From: Microcoleus vaginatus HSN003
GTDB lineage: Bacteria > Cyanobacteriota > Cyanobacteriia > Cyanobacteriales > Microcoleaceae
DNA length: 64,000 nucleotides
NCBI RefSeq assembly: GCF_022701255.1
Contig: NZ_CP031705.1
Span: 5,580,001-5,644,000, forward strand
Direction of reading: 5' to 3'
Shown: piece by piece, positions 8,049 through 17,148 of the stretch
How positions within the stretch are numbered: the stretch's first letter is position 1
How the letters are laid out: each line of letters begins with the position of its first letter
Position numbers and translations under genes: made by a program
Notes under the pieces: generated by a model
Databases searched by the model: none
Told to the model about the DNA's origin: nothing
What the model saw: the letters and a program-made list of their open reading frames with translations, nothing else

Positions 8049-9965
8049 GTGAACTCAGCAGCAACCCTCATCCAACAGCTACCCGAGCTCAGCGATGCTC
8101 AATTTCATCAAAAATATTTGAAACAAAAACAAGGGATGCGAACCTTGGCAACAATATTGCCGCAAGTAGAACAGCAAAGTCTGGCTTTGCGGGCAGTAAA
8201 ATTAGCTCTAAAAGTAAATTTAAAACTCGGCTCCAAGCTAGCAGGAACGGTAAAGCCAGAATTTCAAATAGCCACAATAAAATTAATCGAAAAAATCCCC
8301 ACTTCGCCTCTGCTCAAAATTCAACTGCTGGCCCTAACAAGTTCGGATATGGCAATTCCGATACTGGTGGCGGCATTGAACCACAAAGAAAGTGCAGTGC
8401 GCCTGGATGGGATTCGAGCGATCGGGAAAATCGGCTCCGAAGCGGCAGTAATTGAATTAGCCCGATCGCTCGAATCCAAAGATTCCCAAATGCAAGCTTG
8501 GGCCGCTTGGGCTTTAGGAGAAATTGACTCGAAACCAGCCGCCGTCGCACTGTTCAAAGCTATCAAACACCCAGAGTCCAAAGTGCGCGCCTGGGCTGTT
8601 TGGGCCTTGGGCAAAATTAACCCGAAAACAGCCGTCCCCGCGCTGCTGAGAGCCCTCAAACACCAAGATTCCGAGGTGCGCTGGCGGGCGGCGGTCAACT
8701 GCGGGAAAATCGGCGTCTCTGAGGCAGTACCCGGGCTGCTGAATGCCCTCAGAGACGAAAATCATATCGTCCGCGCTAGGGCCGCGGCGGCTTTGGGGAA
8801 AATCGGCGTGTCTGAGGCAGTACCCGGTTTAATAGAATTGCTTCACGATGATCCCGACTCCTATGCAGTTTCTTGGAGGGCCGCCGAGGCCTTGGGACAA
8901 ATCGGCACGGAAACGGCTGTGGCTGGGCTGGTACAAGCCCTCAACCATGACGACTCAGACGTGCGTGGCAGTGCAGTTTCTGCCTTGGGGGAAATCAGCA
9001 GCGAGGTTGCTATGGTGGCGGTAATGCAATCGCTCTCGGATCGAGACATTTTCGTGCGCGGCAGGGCGGCGGTTGCCCTGGGAAACATCAATACAGAGGG
9101 AGATGCTAAATTGCAAAAAATGGTGGTCGCGGGACTGGCGATCGCAATTGGCGACAGCGAATCTTATGTCCGGTGGAGAGTTGCTGCTGCTTTGGGGCAA
9201 ATAGGGACAGAAGAAGCTGTGGCAGGTTTGGTGCGGCTGCTGGGGGACGAAAATTCTGGAGTGCGCCAAAAGGCTGTTAAATGCCTCGGTCGCATTGGCT
9301 CAACGGCTGCTATTGTTGCTCTGGAAACAGCTTTAAATCCCGAATTTGCTGACGTTCGGGCGCTGGCTGCCCAATACTTGGCGGATGTCACCACTGAGGG
9401 AGAAACAGTTGATTGTGAAGCCTCTGTTTCCGCAGATTTCTCCGGTGAAAAGCTGCCGAAAATCCTGATTGCTTCGCAAGCAGAAGCCAGCGAATACATT
9501 GTCGATCGCGCTGTGGGGCGCCAGATCAAATACCTGATCTCGATCGGCAGTCCAGGCGTCCCCGAACCCAAAACTTTTGATCAAATCCCGAACCGAATGT
9601 GCCTGAAGTTTAACGACCTCGACACCCCGGTTGACGACCCCGATCAAATTTTGCCTACCCTTGAGGATGTACTTAAAATTATTGACTTTGCCCTCAAAAT
9701 GTCGCCACAGGGAGGCAGTTTGCTGATCTGCTGCCAAAGTGGGATCAGCCGTTCAACTGCCACAGCTTTGACGGTTTGTGCTGCGCTGTTGGGTCGCGGC
9801 AAAGAACGGGAAGCTTGGGCCGTTGTGCTCGCCGCCAAGCCCCAAGCCAAGCCGAATCGCTGGATGGTACACTTGACGGATGAAGCTTTGGGTAGAGACG
9901 GTAAGCTAGCACTGGCGATCGAATTGACCACCGCAACTCCAGAACTCGCAATCGCCAAAAATTGA
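8049..9965 (+). CDS. HEAT-repeat protein fused to a C-terminal CX5R phosphatase-like domain
   Basis: 638 residues from a GTG with a CAGGA upstream. Residues about 80-460 are at least eleven HEAT/PBS-type repeats of about 31 residues (pattern AVRxxAAxALGxIGxxxAVxxLxxAL). After a linker, residues about 475-625 resemble a dual-specificity/tyrosine phosphatase: an acidic NDLDTPVDD loop, then LLICCQSGISRSTATAL with the CX5R signature (Cys562, Arg568), and the trailing NRWMVHLTDEALGR helix. HEAT arrays bind proteins, and in cyanobacteria the PBS type is tied to phycobilisome lyases, but here the phosphatase-like part suggests a scaffolded phosphatase. The substrate is unknown. No operon partner. 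Confidence 0.8.
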   Translation: MNSAATLIQQLPELSDAQFHQKYLKQKQGMRTLATILPQVEQQSLALRAVKLALKVNLKLGSKLAGTVKPEFQIATIKLIEKIPTSPLLKIQLLALTSSDMAIPILVAALNHKESAVRLDGIRAIGKIGSEAAVIELARSLESKDSQMQAWAAWALGEIDSKPAAVALFKAIKHPESKVRAWAVWALGKINPKTAVPALLRALKHQDSEVRWRAAVNCGKIGVSEAVPGLLNALRDENHIVRARAAAALGKIGVSEAVPGLIELLHDDPDSYAVSWRAAEALGQIGTETAVAGLVQALNHDDSDVRGSAVSALGEISSEVAMVAVMQSLSDRDIFVRGRAAVALGNINTEGDAKLQKMVVAGLAIAIGDSESYVRWRVAAALGQIGTEEAVAGLVRLLGDENSGVRQKAVKCLGRIGSTAAIVALETALNPEFADVRALAAQYLADVTTEGETVDCEASVSADFSGEKLPKILIASQAEASEYIVDRAVGRQIKYLISIGSPGVPEPKTFDQIPNRMCLKFNDLDTPVDDPDQILPTLEDVLKIIDFALKMSPQGGSLLICCQSGISRSTATALTVCAALLGRGKEREAWAVVLAAKPQAKPNRWMVHLTDEALGRDGKLALAIELTTATPELAIAKN

Positions 9966-10636
9966 CCGAAAGCATCCAGGATACAAGCCCCCGGATTCAT
10001 CGGTGGAGAAATAAAAAACCTGTATCCGATGAAACTTGCCCCCCGAATTTATCCGTGGGGTCAATGCTTCAATTCTTTAATCTAAAATCGATTGACTCCC
10101 AGAAACCGGGTTTCTTTTCGCAAAGCCTACAGTTATACTCAACTAACGACACTTCACCTCAGACTTGTCTGTGCGGGGCAACGATGCCAAAAGTCGATCG
10201 CCAGGGTGCAAAAGTTCGATCGGGTGCTGTATTTGTGACATTCTGTGCTAGAAAGTCGTCGGATGCTCAACAAAAAGCGTCAAGCAATCGTCGCATTGCT
10301 GGCTGCCAAACTCCAAAGCTGAGGAATCGGGTGCATTGTCCACAGACAATATCAGCTTGGGGGAACTCACAGGCAAAACCTATCAGACAGAATTTTCTGG
10401 CTGTAAGATTCCACGCGGGGATAATTCACTGCCGGGATAAATTTTTATTTATTTTGCCTGCTGCAGACTTTTACGAGTCGAAAAAGTAATTTGGCAACAG
10501 CCATCAACAGCCTAATTATCTCTTAGACATCAACCGAATTTAAGTTTATCCTCTGACTCGACAAGAGTTTTAGATACTTTTTCGCCGAGGTCTACTAGAA
10601 AATAGACAAGCTTTTCCGTTTGGAGAATTTAAGAGC
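9966..10636. other. Intergenic region without a supported gene
   Basis: 671 bases. It contains an inverted repeat TTCATCGG (9996-10003) / CCGATGAA (10026-10033), which could end the HEAT-phosphatase transcript, and a copy of the dispersed AGAAACCGGGTTTCT palindrome near 10100-10115. An open frame of 175 codons spans part of it but has no homology I recognise and starts inside the preceding gene. The last 100 bases are AT-rich and presumably hold the sensor kinase promoter. Confidence 0.5.
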
Positions 10637-12634
10637 GTGGTAAATTTTAACAGAATACAGTGGTTGCATATGTCAAAAATTAACTTGCTCAAAAAAACAG
10701 GGGACGAAGCAAGTCTATCGGTAGCCGTTTGCGAAGGCAAAGGCAAAGCAAATTCCGACTTAGAACCATTTAATCAGCAGGAAAAACCTGTAGGAACGCC
10801 AAAATTTAACCCAAATAATAGCAATGTAGGTAAACTGATGCGGCTCTTTATTTTCGGACAAGTGGCTTCTGTAGAAACCGCGAGTCCCAAAAGATCCAGC
10901 CAGGATTTGGTACAAAAATCATCCTTAAAAAGCAGCACAAGCTGGCCATCTAAAATTGGCAGTTTGCCTATCCATCAAAAAATTGGTGGCGGGTATTTGC
11001 TGGCAATAGGAATCGGCTTTGTTGGCTCCCTGAGTGGACTGCTAATCGCCGACTACTACCAAGGACAAGGAGTAAACCAACTCAATGATGCTCACCTGCA
11101 AGCCCAATTGCTGGCCAATTTTAAAGATGCAGCGCTGGCGGCGCAATTGCAGGGAGCACAGCTAGATTCTTTTGTAGATAATTCGGTCAAGCTAAAACAG
11201 CAAGAAGAGCAGTTGGTTAAGAGTATTGTTCAGGCAAAAAATCTGCGGTTGCGTATAGAAAAGTTTGCCGACAGCCAACCCGCTTGGCTGGCGGCAAAAC
11301 CGGAAGTTCTCAAGTTTTTACTGCAAGATTGCACGAAGAATTTAGAAGCCTATGCCGATAATCTAAAGTCAACTTTGCCGAAAATCCAGCAATCGCAACT
11401 ATCGCCTCGGGAGATAGAGTCGGCCAGAAAATTGCTCGCAATCGAAAGCGGAGAAGGTGTCCAACAGCTCAACAGCAGCCTTGAGAAATTGAGCAAAATC
11501 CTGGAGATTGCCCAGCAGCAAGAGGGGCAAGGCGGTCAGGTGATGGAAGACGCCCAAGGAATGGAAAAAGCCATAATTATAATTAGTATGCTGCTGTCGG
11601 TAGCAGTGGCTGGAGTTGTGGCTGAGCGCACCAGTCGGGCGATCGCCCAACCTGTGATCAGCGTCACTCAGGTGGCCGAACAAGTAGCTGCTGAGTCTAA
11701 TTTTGACTTGCGAGCCCCCGTCACGGCACAAGGCGAAATAGGCTCTCTGGCTGTCTCTCTCAATCACTTAATCGAGCGAGTTTCCGAACATACAAAAGAA
11801 TTGAAACAAGCTAAGGAAGCGGCAGTCACCGCTAACACTGCTAAAAGCCAGTTTTTAGCAAATATGAGCCACGAATTGCGGACGCCTTTAAATGCGATTA
11901 TCGGCTACAGTCAATTACTTTCAGAAGATGCCCAGGATGCGGGATTTGATGAGTTTGTACCCGACTTGCACAAGATTCAGACTGCCGGGACGCACCTCCT
12001 ATCTTTGATTAACGATATCCTCGATTTGTCAAAAATTGAAGCGGGGGGGATGAAACTCGAAATCGATGAATTTGCCATCGAATCCCTGGTTGATAATGTT
12101 GCGAGTGCCGCGAAACCGTTGGTAGAGAAAAATGGCAATGTTTGGGAGATTGAGTGCGATCGAACTGTGGGCATAATGCACGCAGATTTCAAGAAAGTGC
12201 GGCAAATTTTGATGCACCTGTTGAGTAATGCTGCTAAGTTCACCAAAAACGGGAGGGTGAAACTGAGTGTCAGGCGCATTGAAGGAAGCGGAAAATTGAA
12301 TGCAGCAGGGCGATCGGCGATTGACGATTCAATGCCTGCCGATGAAACTCATTCTGCGGCGATCGCTTGTCCCCTGCTGAATGTTGAAGAGTTGGATTGG
12401 ATTTGCTTATCGGTTAAGGATACCGGAATTGGAATGTCGGAAGAACAACAGCACAAATTGTTTGAAGCTTTTGTGCAAGCTGACTGTTCATCAACGCGAC
12501 CGTATGACGGCGCCGGATTGGGGCTGACACTTAGCCGCTACTACTGTCAGATGATGGGCGGGGAAATTTTGGTAGAAAGCGAGGAGGGGAAAGGATCTAT
12601 TTTCACTGTCCGCATACCGGCAGGAAACGGATGA
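10637..12634 (+). CDS. Membrane sensor histidine kinase with HAMP domain
   Basis: 665 residues from GTG; an in-frame ATG lies 11 codons in (MSKINLLKK). Order: an unusually long cytosolic N-terminus (1-120), membrane segment near 127-146 (GGGYLLAIGIGFVGSLSGLLIADYY), a helical extracytosolic domain rich in Gln (150-305), second membrane segment near 311-330, HAMP (about 330-390), HisKA with phospho-acceptor His412 in NMSHELRTPLNAIIGY, then HATPase_c with NAAKF, DTGIGM and GAGLGL motifs. No receiver domain or adjacent regulator, so its output is unknown. The sensor is a four-helix-type domain; the signal cannot be inferred. Confidence 0.92.
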   Translation: MVNFNRIQWLHMSKINLLKKTGDEASLSVAVCEGKGKANSDLEPFNQQEKPVGTPKFNPNNSNVGKLMRLFIFGQVASVETASPKRSSQDLVQKSSLKSSTSWPSKIGSLPIHQKIGGGYLLAIGIGFVGSLSGLLIADYYQGQGVNQLNDAHLQAQLLANFKDAALAAQLQGAQLDSFVDNSVKLKQQEEQLVKSIVQAKNLRLRIEKFADSQPAWLAAKPEVLKFLLQDCTKNLEAYADNLKSTLPKIQQSQLSPREIESARKLLAIESGEGVQQLNSSLEKLSKILEIAQQQEGQGGQVMEDAQGMEKAIIIISMLLSVAVAGVVAERTSRAIAQPVISVTQVAEQVAAESNFDLRAPVTAQGEIGSLAVSLNHLIERVSEHTKELKQAKEAAVTANTAKSQFLANMSHELRTPLNAIIGYSQLLSEDAQDAGFDEFVPDLHKIQTAGTHLLSLINDILDLSKIEAGGMKLEIDEFAIESLVDNVASAAKPLVEKNGNVWEIECDRTVGIMHADFKKVRQILMHLLSNAAKFTKNGRVKLSVRRIEGSGKLNAAGRSAIDDSMPADETHSAAIACPLLNVEELDWICLSVKDTGIGMSEEQQHKLFEAFVQADCSSTRPYDGAGLGLTLSRYYCQMMGGEILVESEEGKGSIFTVRIPAGNG

Positions 12635-12749
12635 TGTGATGTTTGGGCGAGAGATGTAGGGGGTAGGCAGAGGGGCGAAAATTGATGTTTCAAACCTCTG
12701 GCTTTATGTCCAAATGCTTTAGTCTTGTCAGTGGTTAGTCTACGGTTAG

Positions 12750-14264
12750 CTATGTGTTATTTGTTTCTCCCGAATCGAGTAAAGCTATACCCATAATGCT
12801 GTCTCCACCTTTGGCCTTAGATAAACGCATTGCCAACGAAACCTCTGGCAAAGTTTTGCCATATCCTATGCTGCCAGTTAATCCAGTTTGGACTGTATAA
12901 ATTCTTTGCATCTCATTGAGTAAACTAACTTTATAGCGCGATTTGAAAAGAATATTATCTCCTTCCGCAAAAAATACACTTTTATCATCTTTGGTTTCTT
13001 TGTATATCAGCTTCTTCAACGCCTCAATTGCGCCCTTTACTGTCTTACTACGTTTTCTCACTTCTTCTTCACTTGATTCTTCAAATGCTCTATCTAAATA
13101 GTCTCCAGTAGAATCACCATCAAAACCAAAATAAAACACTGTTTCATCCTCTTCTATGGGAGCTTCCAGATTTTTGATGTTTACAAGTTGACCAGTTTGA
13201 TCTATAAAAGCAGCTAATGTTTTAGTTGTAAATTGCAGAAAGGTAAATGCCAATTGAGAAGATAAACTGGATTGAATTGCTGTTATTTCTTTTGAATGTC
13301 CATTTTCGGTAGAGGGATGAGCAATATCATTACGTATCGAAGTAATTAGCTTAGTAAGGTTTTCTAGCATTTCTATATTAACAAAGTATTTAGGATTTTT
13401 AGCAAAAACCTCTCTCACTTCACCTAGCTTTTGACCAAGTGTTTTATTTTCCAAATCAGCATTTTTAACAACACTAAGAATGATATTTGCGACTTCCTCA
13501 ATGCCAGCCGAGGATGCAAAAATGGAATGACGGTAACTGTATGATTCTTTAGTAACCTCACCCAGCAAGCGATAATGCACGCCGGACAACAGTGACTCTC
13601 GCAAATGCTCAATATCACGTCCCGAAGGCAACAATTTTTTCAAATCAATCATAAGCTGGTTAATCATTGAACGATGTCGTAAAACTTCTGTGTAATTGAA
13701 CTTGCCAATAGTATCAAATTCTCCAATCGGTGGAAACTTGCGATATTCTATGCTTACGCCTACTTCTTGTTCAAGTTCGTGATAAAAAAGACTAGCTTGC
13801 TTTTTTCTTGTAACTGGATCATCAGAAAAATCGGTTTCCAGCGAATAGATATTATCTATATCAAGTACATAAGCAAAAACAGCAAGGATAGATTTGAGAG
13901 ATGAAATACCGTTTGTTAAATCAACGTAGTTTTGTGTGTTGTCAAGCGGATTAACTATCGTGCGTAATTGTTCTACAAGATCTCTAAATCTATCAACATT
14001 AGAATCCTCGATTTTTGTGACATGATGTACCAAACTGGTTGAGGAAATCTTATAGTGGCTCAGAGCGTCTTGCCAAGATGTTGAATCTGTCAGAGCTTGC
14101 AATGATTGCTCTGTATGAAAGACGTGTACTTGACGAAAAGTTAAATCGTCATTGTGTGTATCGATTCGAGCCTGAAGGGTAGCTCTAATAATCGCATTTA
14201 TCATTGCAGGTACATTTCTGTTCCCTGCCAAGATCAATTTAAAGGATTTTTGATGGACGTTCAT
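12750..14264 (-). CDS. CARF-HEPN-mCpol fusion: predicted cyclic-nucleotide synthase with own sensor and RNase domains
   Basis: 504 residues in three parts. (1) About 5-165: Rossmann-like region starting KLILAGNRNVPAMINAII, with YVDLTNGISSLKSILAVF (113-130) where CARF domains carry their ligand-loop motif. (2) About 225-355: all-helical region with RNDIAH (311-316), the RX4H signature of HEPN ribonucleases. (3) About 376-496: a minimal CRISPR polymerase (Cas10 palm-like) domain: YFGFDGDSTGDYL (378-390, first metal site), FFAEGDNILF (431-440, equivalent of the GGDD hairpin), and TGSIGYGKT...AMRLSKAKG (463-486). mCpol enzymes are known to make cyclic dinucleotides in the Panoptes defence system, normally with a separate 2TM effector; no such gene is nearby. 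I infer a self-contained signalling RNase. The gene is more AT-rich than its neighbours and stands alone. Confidence 0.78.
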   Translation of the reverse strand: MNVHQKSFKLILAGNRNVPAMINAIIRATLQARIDTHNDDLTFRQVHVFHTEQSLQALTDSTSWQDALSHYKISSTSLVHHVTKIEDSNVDRFRDLVEQLRTIVNPLDNTQNYVDLTNGISSLKSILAVFAYVLDIDNIYSLETDFSDDPVTRKKQASLFYHELEQEVGVSIEYRKFPPIGEFDTIGKFNYTEVLRHRSMINQLMIDLKKLLPSGRDIEHLRESLLSGVHYRLLGEVTKESYSYRHSIFASSAGIEEVANIILSVVKNADLENKTLGQKLGEVREVFAKNPKYFVNIEMLENLTKLITSIRNDIAHPSTENGHSKEITAIQSSLSSQLAFTFLQFTTKTLAAFIDQTGQLVNIKNLEAPIEEDETVFYFGFDGDSTGDYLDRAFEESSEEEVRKRSKTVKGAIEALKKLIYKETKDDKSVFFAEGDNILFKSRYKVSLLNEMQRIYTVQTGLTGSIGYGKTLPEVSLAMRLSKAKGGDSIMGIALLDSGETNNT

Positions 14265-14568
14265 TTTTATATTATTGAAAAGTAATTACCGAGGCAATAA
14301 AATAACAAAAGCTCCTTAAAGAGCCTGCGTCAAAAAATAAATTTTGCTATTCAGAACGTTTTTACCGGAATTTCCTCGACCCTAGTGGGTAACGGGATGT
14401 CATGCTTAGAGCATTTCTGCTGCATCCATGTCTCTAATATAGTTTATGATTTGGCTCTGTGTCAATTCCCTAGTCGAAATACTAGAACTGCTTACCAACA
14501 CAGGATATAACTAATCAAGATTACCCGCAGTCGATACCTTTGGCGAGCGCAGGGGGGAATCTGCTACT
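14265..14568. other. Gap between mCpol gene and TPR fragment
   Basis: This 304-base gap holds the minus-strand promoter above and its leader. The leader includes a short hairpin (minus strand GCTC-TTTAAG-GAGC followed by TTTTG, near 14309-14325) that could act as an attenuator, though a 4-bp stem is weak. No clear Shine-Dalgarno precedes the ATG. On the plus side an open frame leading into TPR sequence begins near 14515. Confidence 0.4.
14436..14465 (-). promoter_or_regulatory. Sigma70-type promoter of the CARF-HEPN-mCpol gene
   Basis: On the minus strand TTGACA (14465-14460), an 18-base spacer and TATATT (14441-14436) form a near-consensus promoter. The start point would fall near 14429, giving a leader of about 165 bases before the ATG at 14264. 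A strong promoter fits constitutive synthesis. Confidence 0.6.
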
Positions 14569-14883
14569 GTGAATAATATTGGTTTAGTGTACGACACCAT
14601 CTCGCAACCGCAAGAAGCATTGAAATATTTTAACCAAGCTTTACCAATCAACCGGGAAGTGGACGCTCGCAGCGGGGAAGCTACTACTTTGAATAATATT
14701 GGTGCAGCGTATGACAGCCTTTCCCAACCGCAAGAAGCATTGAAATACTATAACCAAGCTTTACCAATGTGGCGGGAATTGGGCGATCGCGCCCGGGAAG
14801 CTGCTACTTTGCGTAATATTGATGCAGTAAACAACAGAAGTCAACCGCCAAGCAGAACAAATATCCCGCCAATTCCCAAATGA
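14569..14883 (+). pseudogene. TPR repeat fragment
   Basis: 104 codons from GTG with two and a half tetratricopeptide repeats of the cyanobacterial TPR/CHAT type (ATTLNNIGAAYDSLSQPQEALKYYNQALP). The frame opens only 54 bases upstream, already in repeat-like sequence (FGERRGESAT), and ends in a short non-TPR tail. Full-length proteins of this type carry eight or more repeats and often a CHAT protease domain, so this looks like a leftover piece. The two repeats are about 85% alike at DNA level. Confidence 0.6.
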
Positions 14884-14925
14884 ACAAGGTTATTTCCCTG
14901 CTGTATTGCAGGCAATTAAGAACCG

Positions 14926-15510
14926 CTAAACTCTCCCCCACAAAGCCAATCCGCCACCTCTTCCCCTAGCTGCAATTATCCCATCTTCTACCAAAAAATA
15001 TGCAAAAAATGCCTGCTTTCCCACACTCAAACTAAAAAATTCCGCCTCCCGCGCTTCTCCACCGCGAATAAATCCTTGATACACAGTTTTACCCAACACT
15101 TTCACAGTAATTCTGGTAAAATCAAAAGCTAAAATATTGTTAGGCAAAAACTTAGTCGGCCCGGAAAGAGTTAGTACGATCGCCCCAACCTGCACCGAAT
15201 TCTCCACCCTGCCGGTTTCGCTAGGCGCTTCCCCTTCAGCAACAGGTTCAGCCGAATAAGCAATTTGAATTTTCGCAATCCACTCAGGGATGTAACGTCC
15301 CGCACCCAAGACAATTCCCGCTTTTTGTCGAGTCTTTTTGGTGCCGGTGATAAAGCAGAGTTGCCAGTTGCCGATTAATTGCTCGAAGGAATAGCGAATT
15401 TTGGTTTTTTTCGCGCTTTTCTCAGCTTCTAGGAGGGCGGCAACTACGGCGTTGGAAGATGGTTTAGAATTAGATTTAGCGGCTTGTTCTAGAATAGATA
15501 TATTTTCCAT
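14926..15510 (-). CDS. PAP/fibrillin-like conserved cyanobacterial protein
   Basis: 194 residues without signal peptide. Features: an N-terminal helix (LEQAAKSNSKPSSNAVVAALLEAEKSAKK), then a beta-rich body with IGNWQLCFITGTKKTRQKAGIVLGAGRYIPEWI, LTLSGPTKFLPNNILAFDFTRI and AYFLVEDGIIAARGRGGGLALWGRV. The GxWxLxF...LAFDF pattern resembles PAP/fibrillin (plastoglobulin) proteins associated with thylakoid lipids and carotenoids. It is divergent from the carotenoid-type flavoprotein gene starting 66 bases away, which fits a pigment or membrane role, but the assignment is tentative. Confidence 0.55.
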   Translation of the reverse strand: MENISILEQAAKSNSKPSSNAVVAALLEAEKSAKKTKIRYSFEQLIGNWQLCFITGTKKTRQKAGIVLGAGRYIPEWIAKIQIAYSAEPVAEGEAPSETGRVENSVQVGAIVLTLSGPTKFLPNNILAFDFTRITVKVLGKTVYQGFIRGGEAREAEFFSLSVGKQAFFAYFLVEDGIIAARGRGGGLALWGRV

Positions 15511-15576
15511 TTAATATACAAACCAGTTTTATTGTTGGTAACAGAGATAATATTAGCTGATGTAGCGGAGAAAAAC

Positions 15577-17148
15577 ATGGTTGCGATCGCCCCCACAGAC
15601 ACAGAAATCATCGTCATCGGCAGCGGAATAGGCGGCTTGACTTGCGCTGCAATGCTCGCCCGCTATGGCTTTGAGGTTGTGGTTTGCGAAAGCCATTCGA
15701 TCGCGGGCGGGGCCGCACACGGTTTTGAACGCGACGGATTTAGCTTCGACTCCGGGCCCTCCCTATACTCAGGATTATCCTACAGCCCGTCTGCGAATCC
15801 GCTGCGGCAAGTTTTGGATGCGATCGGCGAAAAACTCCCCTGCATCACCTACGATACCTGGGGTTGCTGTTTGCCAGAAGGCGATTTCGACACATCCGTT
15901 GGTGCGAGTCAATTTGGCGAAGTGCTCGCACAACTGCGCGGCGCCGAAGCAGTCGCCGAATGGCGGCAACTCCAGCGCATCATGGAGCCCTACGCCAAAG
16001 CTGCCACAGCCTTGCCCTCCCTGGCTTTGCGCTTCGATTTGGGCGCTGTTTTTACCCTCGGCCAATTTGCGCCGGCTTTCCTGCAAAGTGCTGGCGAGGC
16101 GATCGCACTTGCAGGCCCTTTCAGCAAAATTATGGACAAAAATGTCAAAGATCCGTTTGTCCGAAATTGGCTGAATTTGTTGTGTTTCCTGCTGTCTGGA
16201 CTTCCCGCCGACGGAACGATCGCAGCCGAAGTCGCTTTCATGTTCTCCGACTGGTATCGCCCCAATGCAGTTTTAGACTATCCGATCGGCGGTAGTGCAG
16301 CTTTGGTAAATGCCCTGGTACGCGGTTTAGAGCGCCACGGAGGGCAGTTGCTGCTCAATTCCCACGTTGCAGAAGTTTTGGTGGAAAACAACCGGGCTGC
16401 GGGCGTGCGGCTGCGATCGGGCAAAATTATTCGATCGCACAAAGCCGTCGTCTCCAACGCTTCCGTTTGGGATACGCTGAAACTGTTGCCTGAAACCTCT
16501 GTCCCGCAAAGGTTTCGGCAACAGCGGCAGGCGACGCCCGAGTGCGACAGCTTCATGCACCTGCATCTGGGAATTGATGCTGCCGGAGTGCGATCGGACT
16601 TGGCTTGTCACTACATCTTCGTCAAAGACTGGGAAATGGGCGTTTCCGCCCCTCAGAACGTCGTTCTCGTCTCGATTCCCTCCCTGCTCGACCCCGACCT
16701 CGCGCCTCCGGGAAAGCACGTTATTCACGCATATACCCCCGGAAACGAGCCTTACGATTTGTGGCAAAAGCTTGATCGCACCAGCGAAGACTACAAGCTG
16801 CAAAAACAAGCGCGCGCCGAGGTAATGTGGGAAGCGTTAGAGAGAATTATCCCCGATATTCGATCGCGCGCAGAAGTCACCTTAGTTGGGACACCCCTAA
16901 CCCACGAACGGTTTTTGCGCCGCCATCGCGGTTCCTACGGGCCCGGAATTCGGGCGGGTAGCGGCTTGTTTCCCGGGCCGAAAACGCCTTTAGCGGGGCT
17001 GTTTTGCTGCGGAGATTCGACGTTTCCGGGAATTGGTTTGCCGGCTGTTGCTGCTAGCGGTGCGATCGCAGCCAATACGATCGCACCTTTGTACAAACAT
17101 TTGCAATTGATTCGGGAAGTTATATCGATTCCGGTTGCACCGGAATGA
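15577..17148 (+). CDS. CrtH/CrtI-type FAD-dependent carotenoid desaturase/isomerase-like protein
   Basis: 524 residues. N-terminal dinucleotide-binding motif IIVIGSGIGGLTCAAMLARYGFEVVVCE; C-terminal CCGDSTFPGIGLPAVAASGAIAAN, the FAD-binding motif of the phytoene desaturase/carotene isomerase superfamily. Closest in style to the CrtH-like proteins that act on poly-cis carotenes, but members of this group with other substrates exist. I take ATG 15577 as the start because GCGGAG precedes it and the FAD motif follows; the frame is open to a TTG at 15532. The last seven codons and the stop lie inside a dispersed repeat element. Confidence 0.78.
   Translation: MVAIAPTDTEIIVIGSGIGGLTCAAMLARYGFEVVVCESHSIAGGAAHGFERDGFSFDSGPSLYSGLSYSPSANPLRQVLDAIGEKLPCITYDTWGCCLPEGDFDTSVGASQFGEVLAQLRGAEAVAEWRQLQRIMEPYAKAATALPSLALRFDLGAVFTLGQFAPAFLQSAGEAIALAGPFSKIMDKNVKDPFVRNWLNLLCFLLSGLPADGTIAAEVAFMFSDWYRPNAVLDYPIGGSAALVNALVRGLERHGGQLLLNSHVAEVLVENNRAAGVRLRSGKIIRSHKAVVSNASVWDTLKLLPETSVPQRFRQQRQATPECDSFMHLHLGIDAAGVRSDLACHYIFVKDWEMGVSAPQNVVLVSIPSLLDPDLAPPGKHVIHAYTPGNEPYDLWQKLDRTSEDYKLQKQARAEVMWEALERIIPDIRSRAEVTLVGTPLTHERFLRRHRGSYGPGIRAGSGLFPGPKTPLAGLFCCGDSTFPGIGLPAVAASGAIAANTIAPLYKHLQLIREVISIPVAPE

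Noticed and set aside
9962..10489. 175-codon open frame after the HEAT-phosphatase gene
   Set aside because: It starts on a TTG inside the preceding gene, has no recognisable domain, and spans dispersed repeat sequence.
12640..15510. A 2TM effector gene partnering the mCpol protein
   Set aside because: No small two-helix membrane protein is encoded on either strand next to it; neighbours are a TPR scrap, a fibrillin-like protein and a sensor kinase.
15665..16295. Open frames overlapping the carotenoid-type flavoprotein
   Set aside because: Compositional shadows of a GC-rich gene in other frames.
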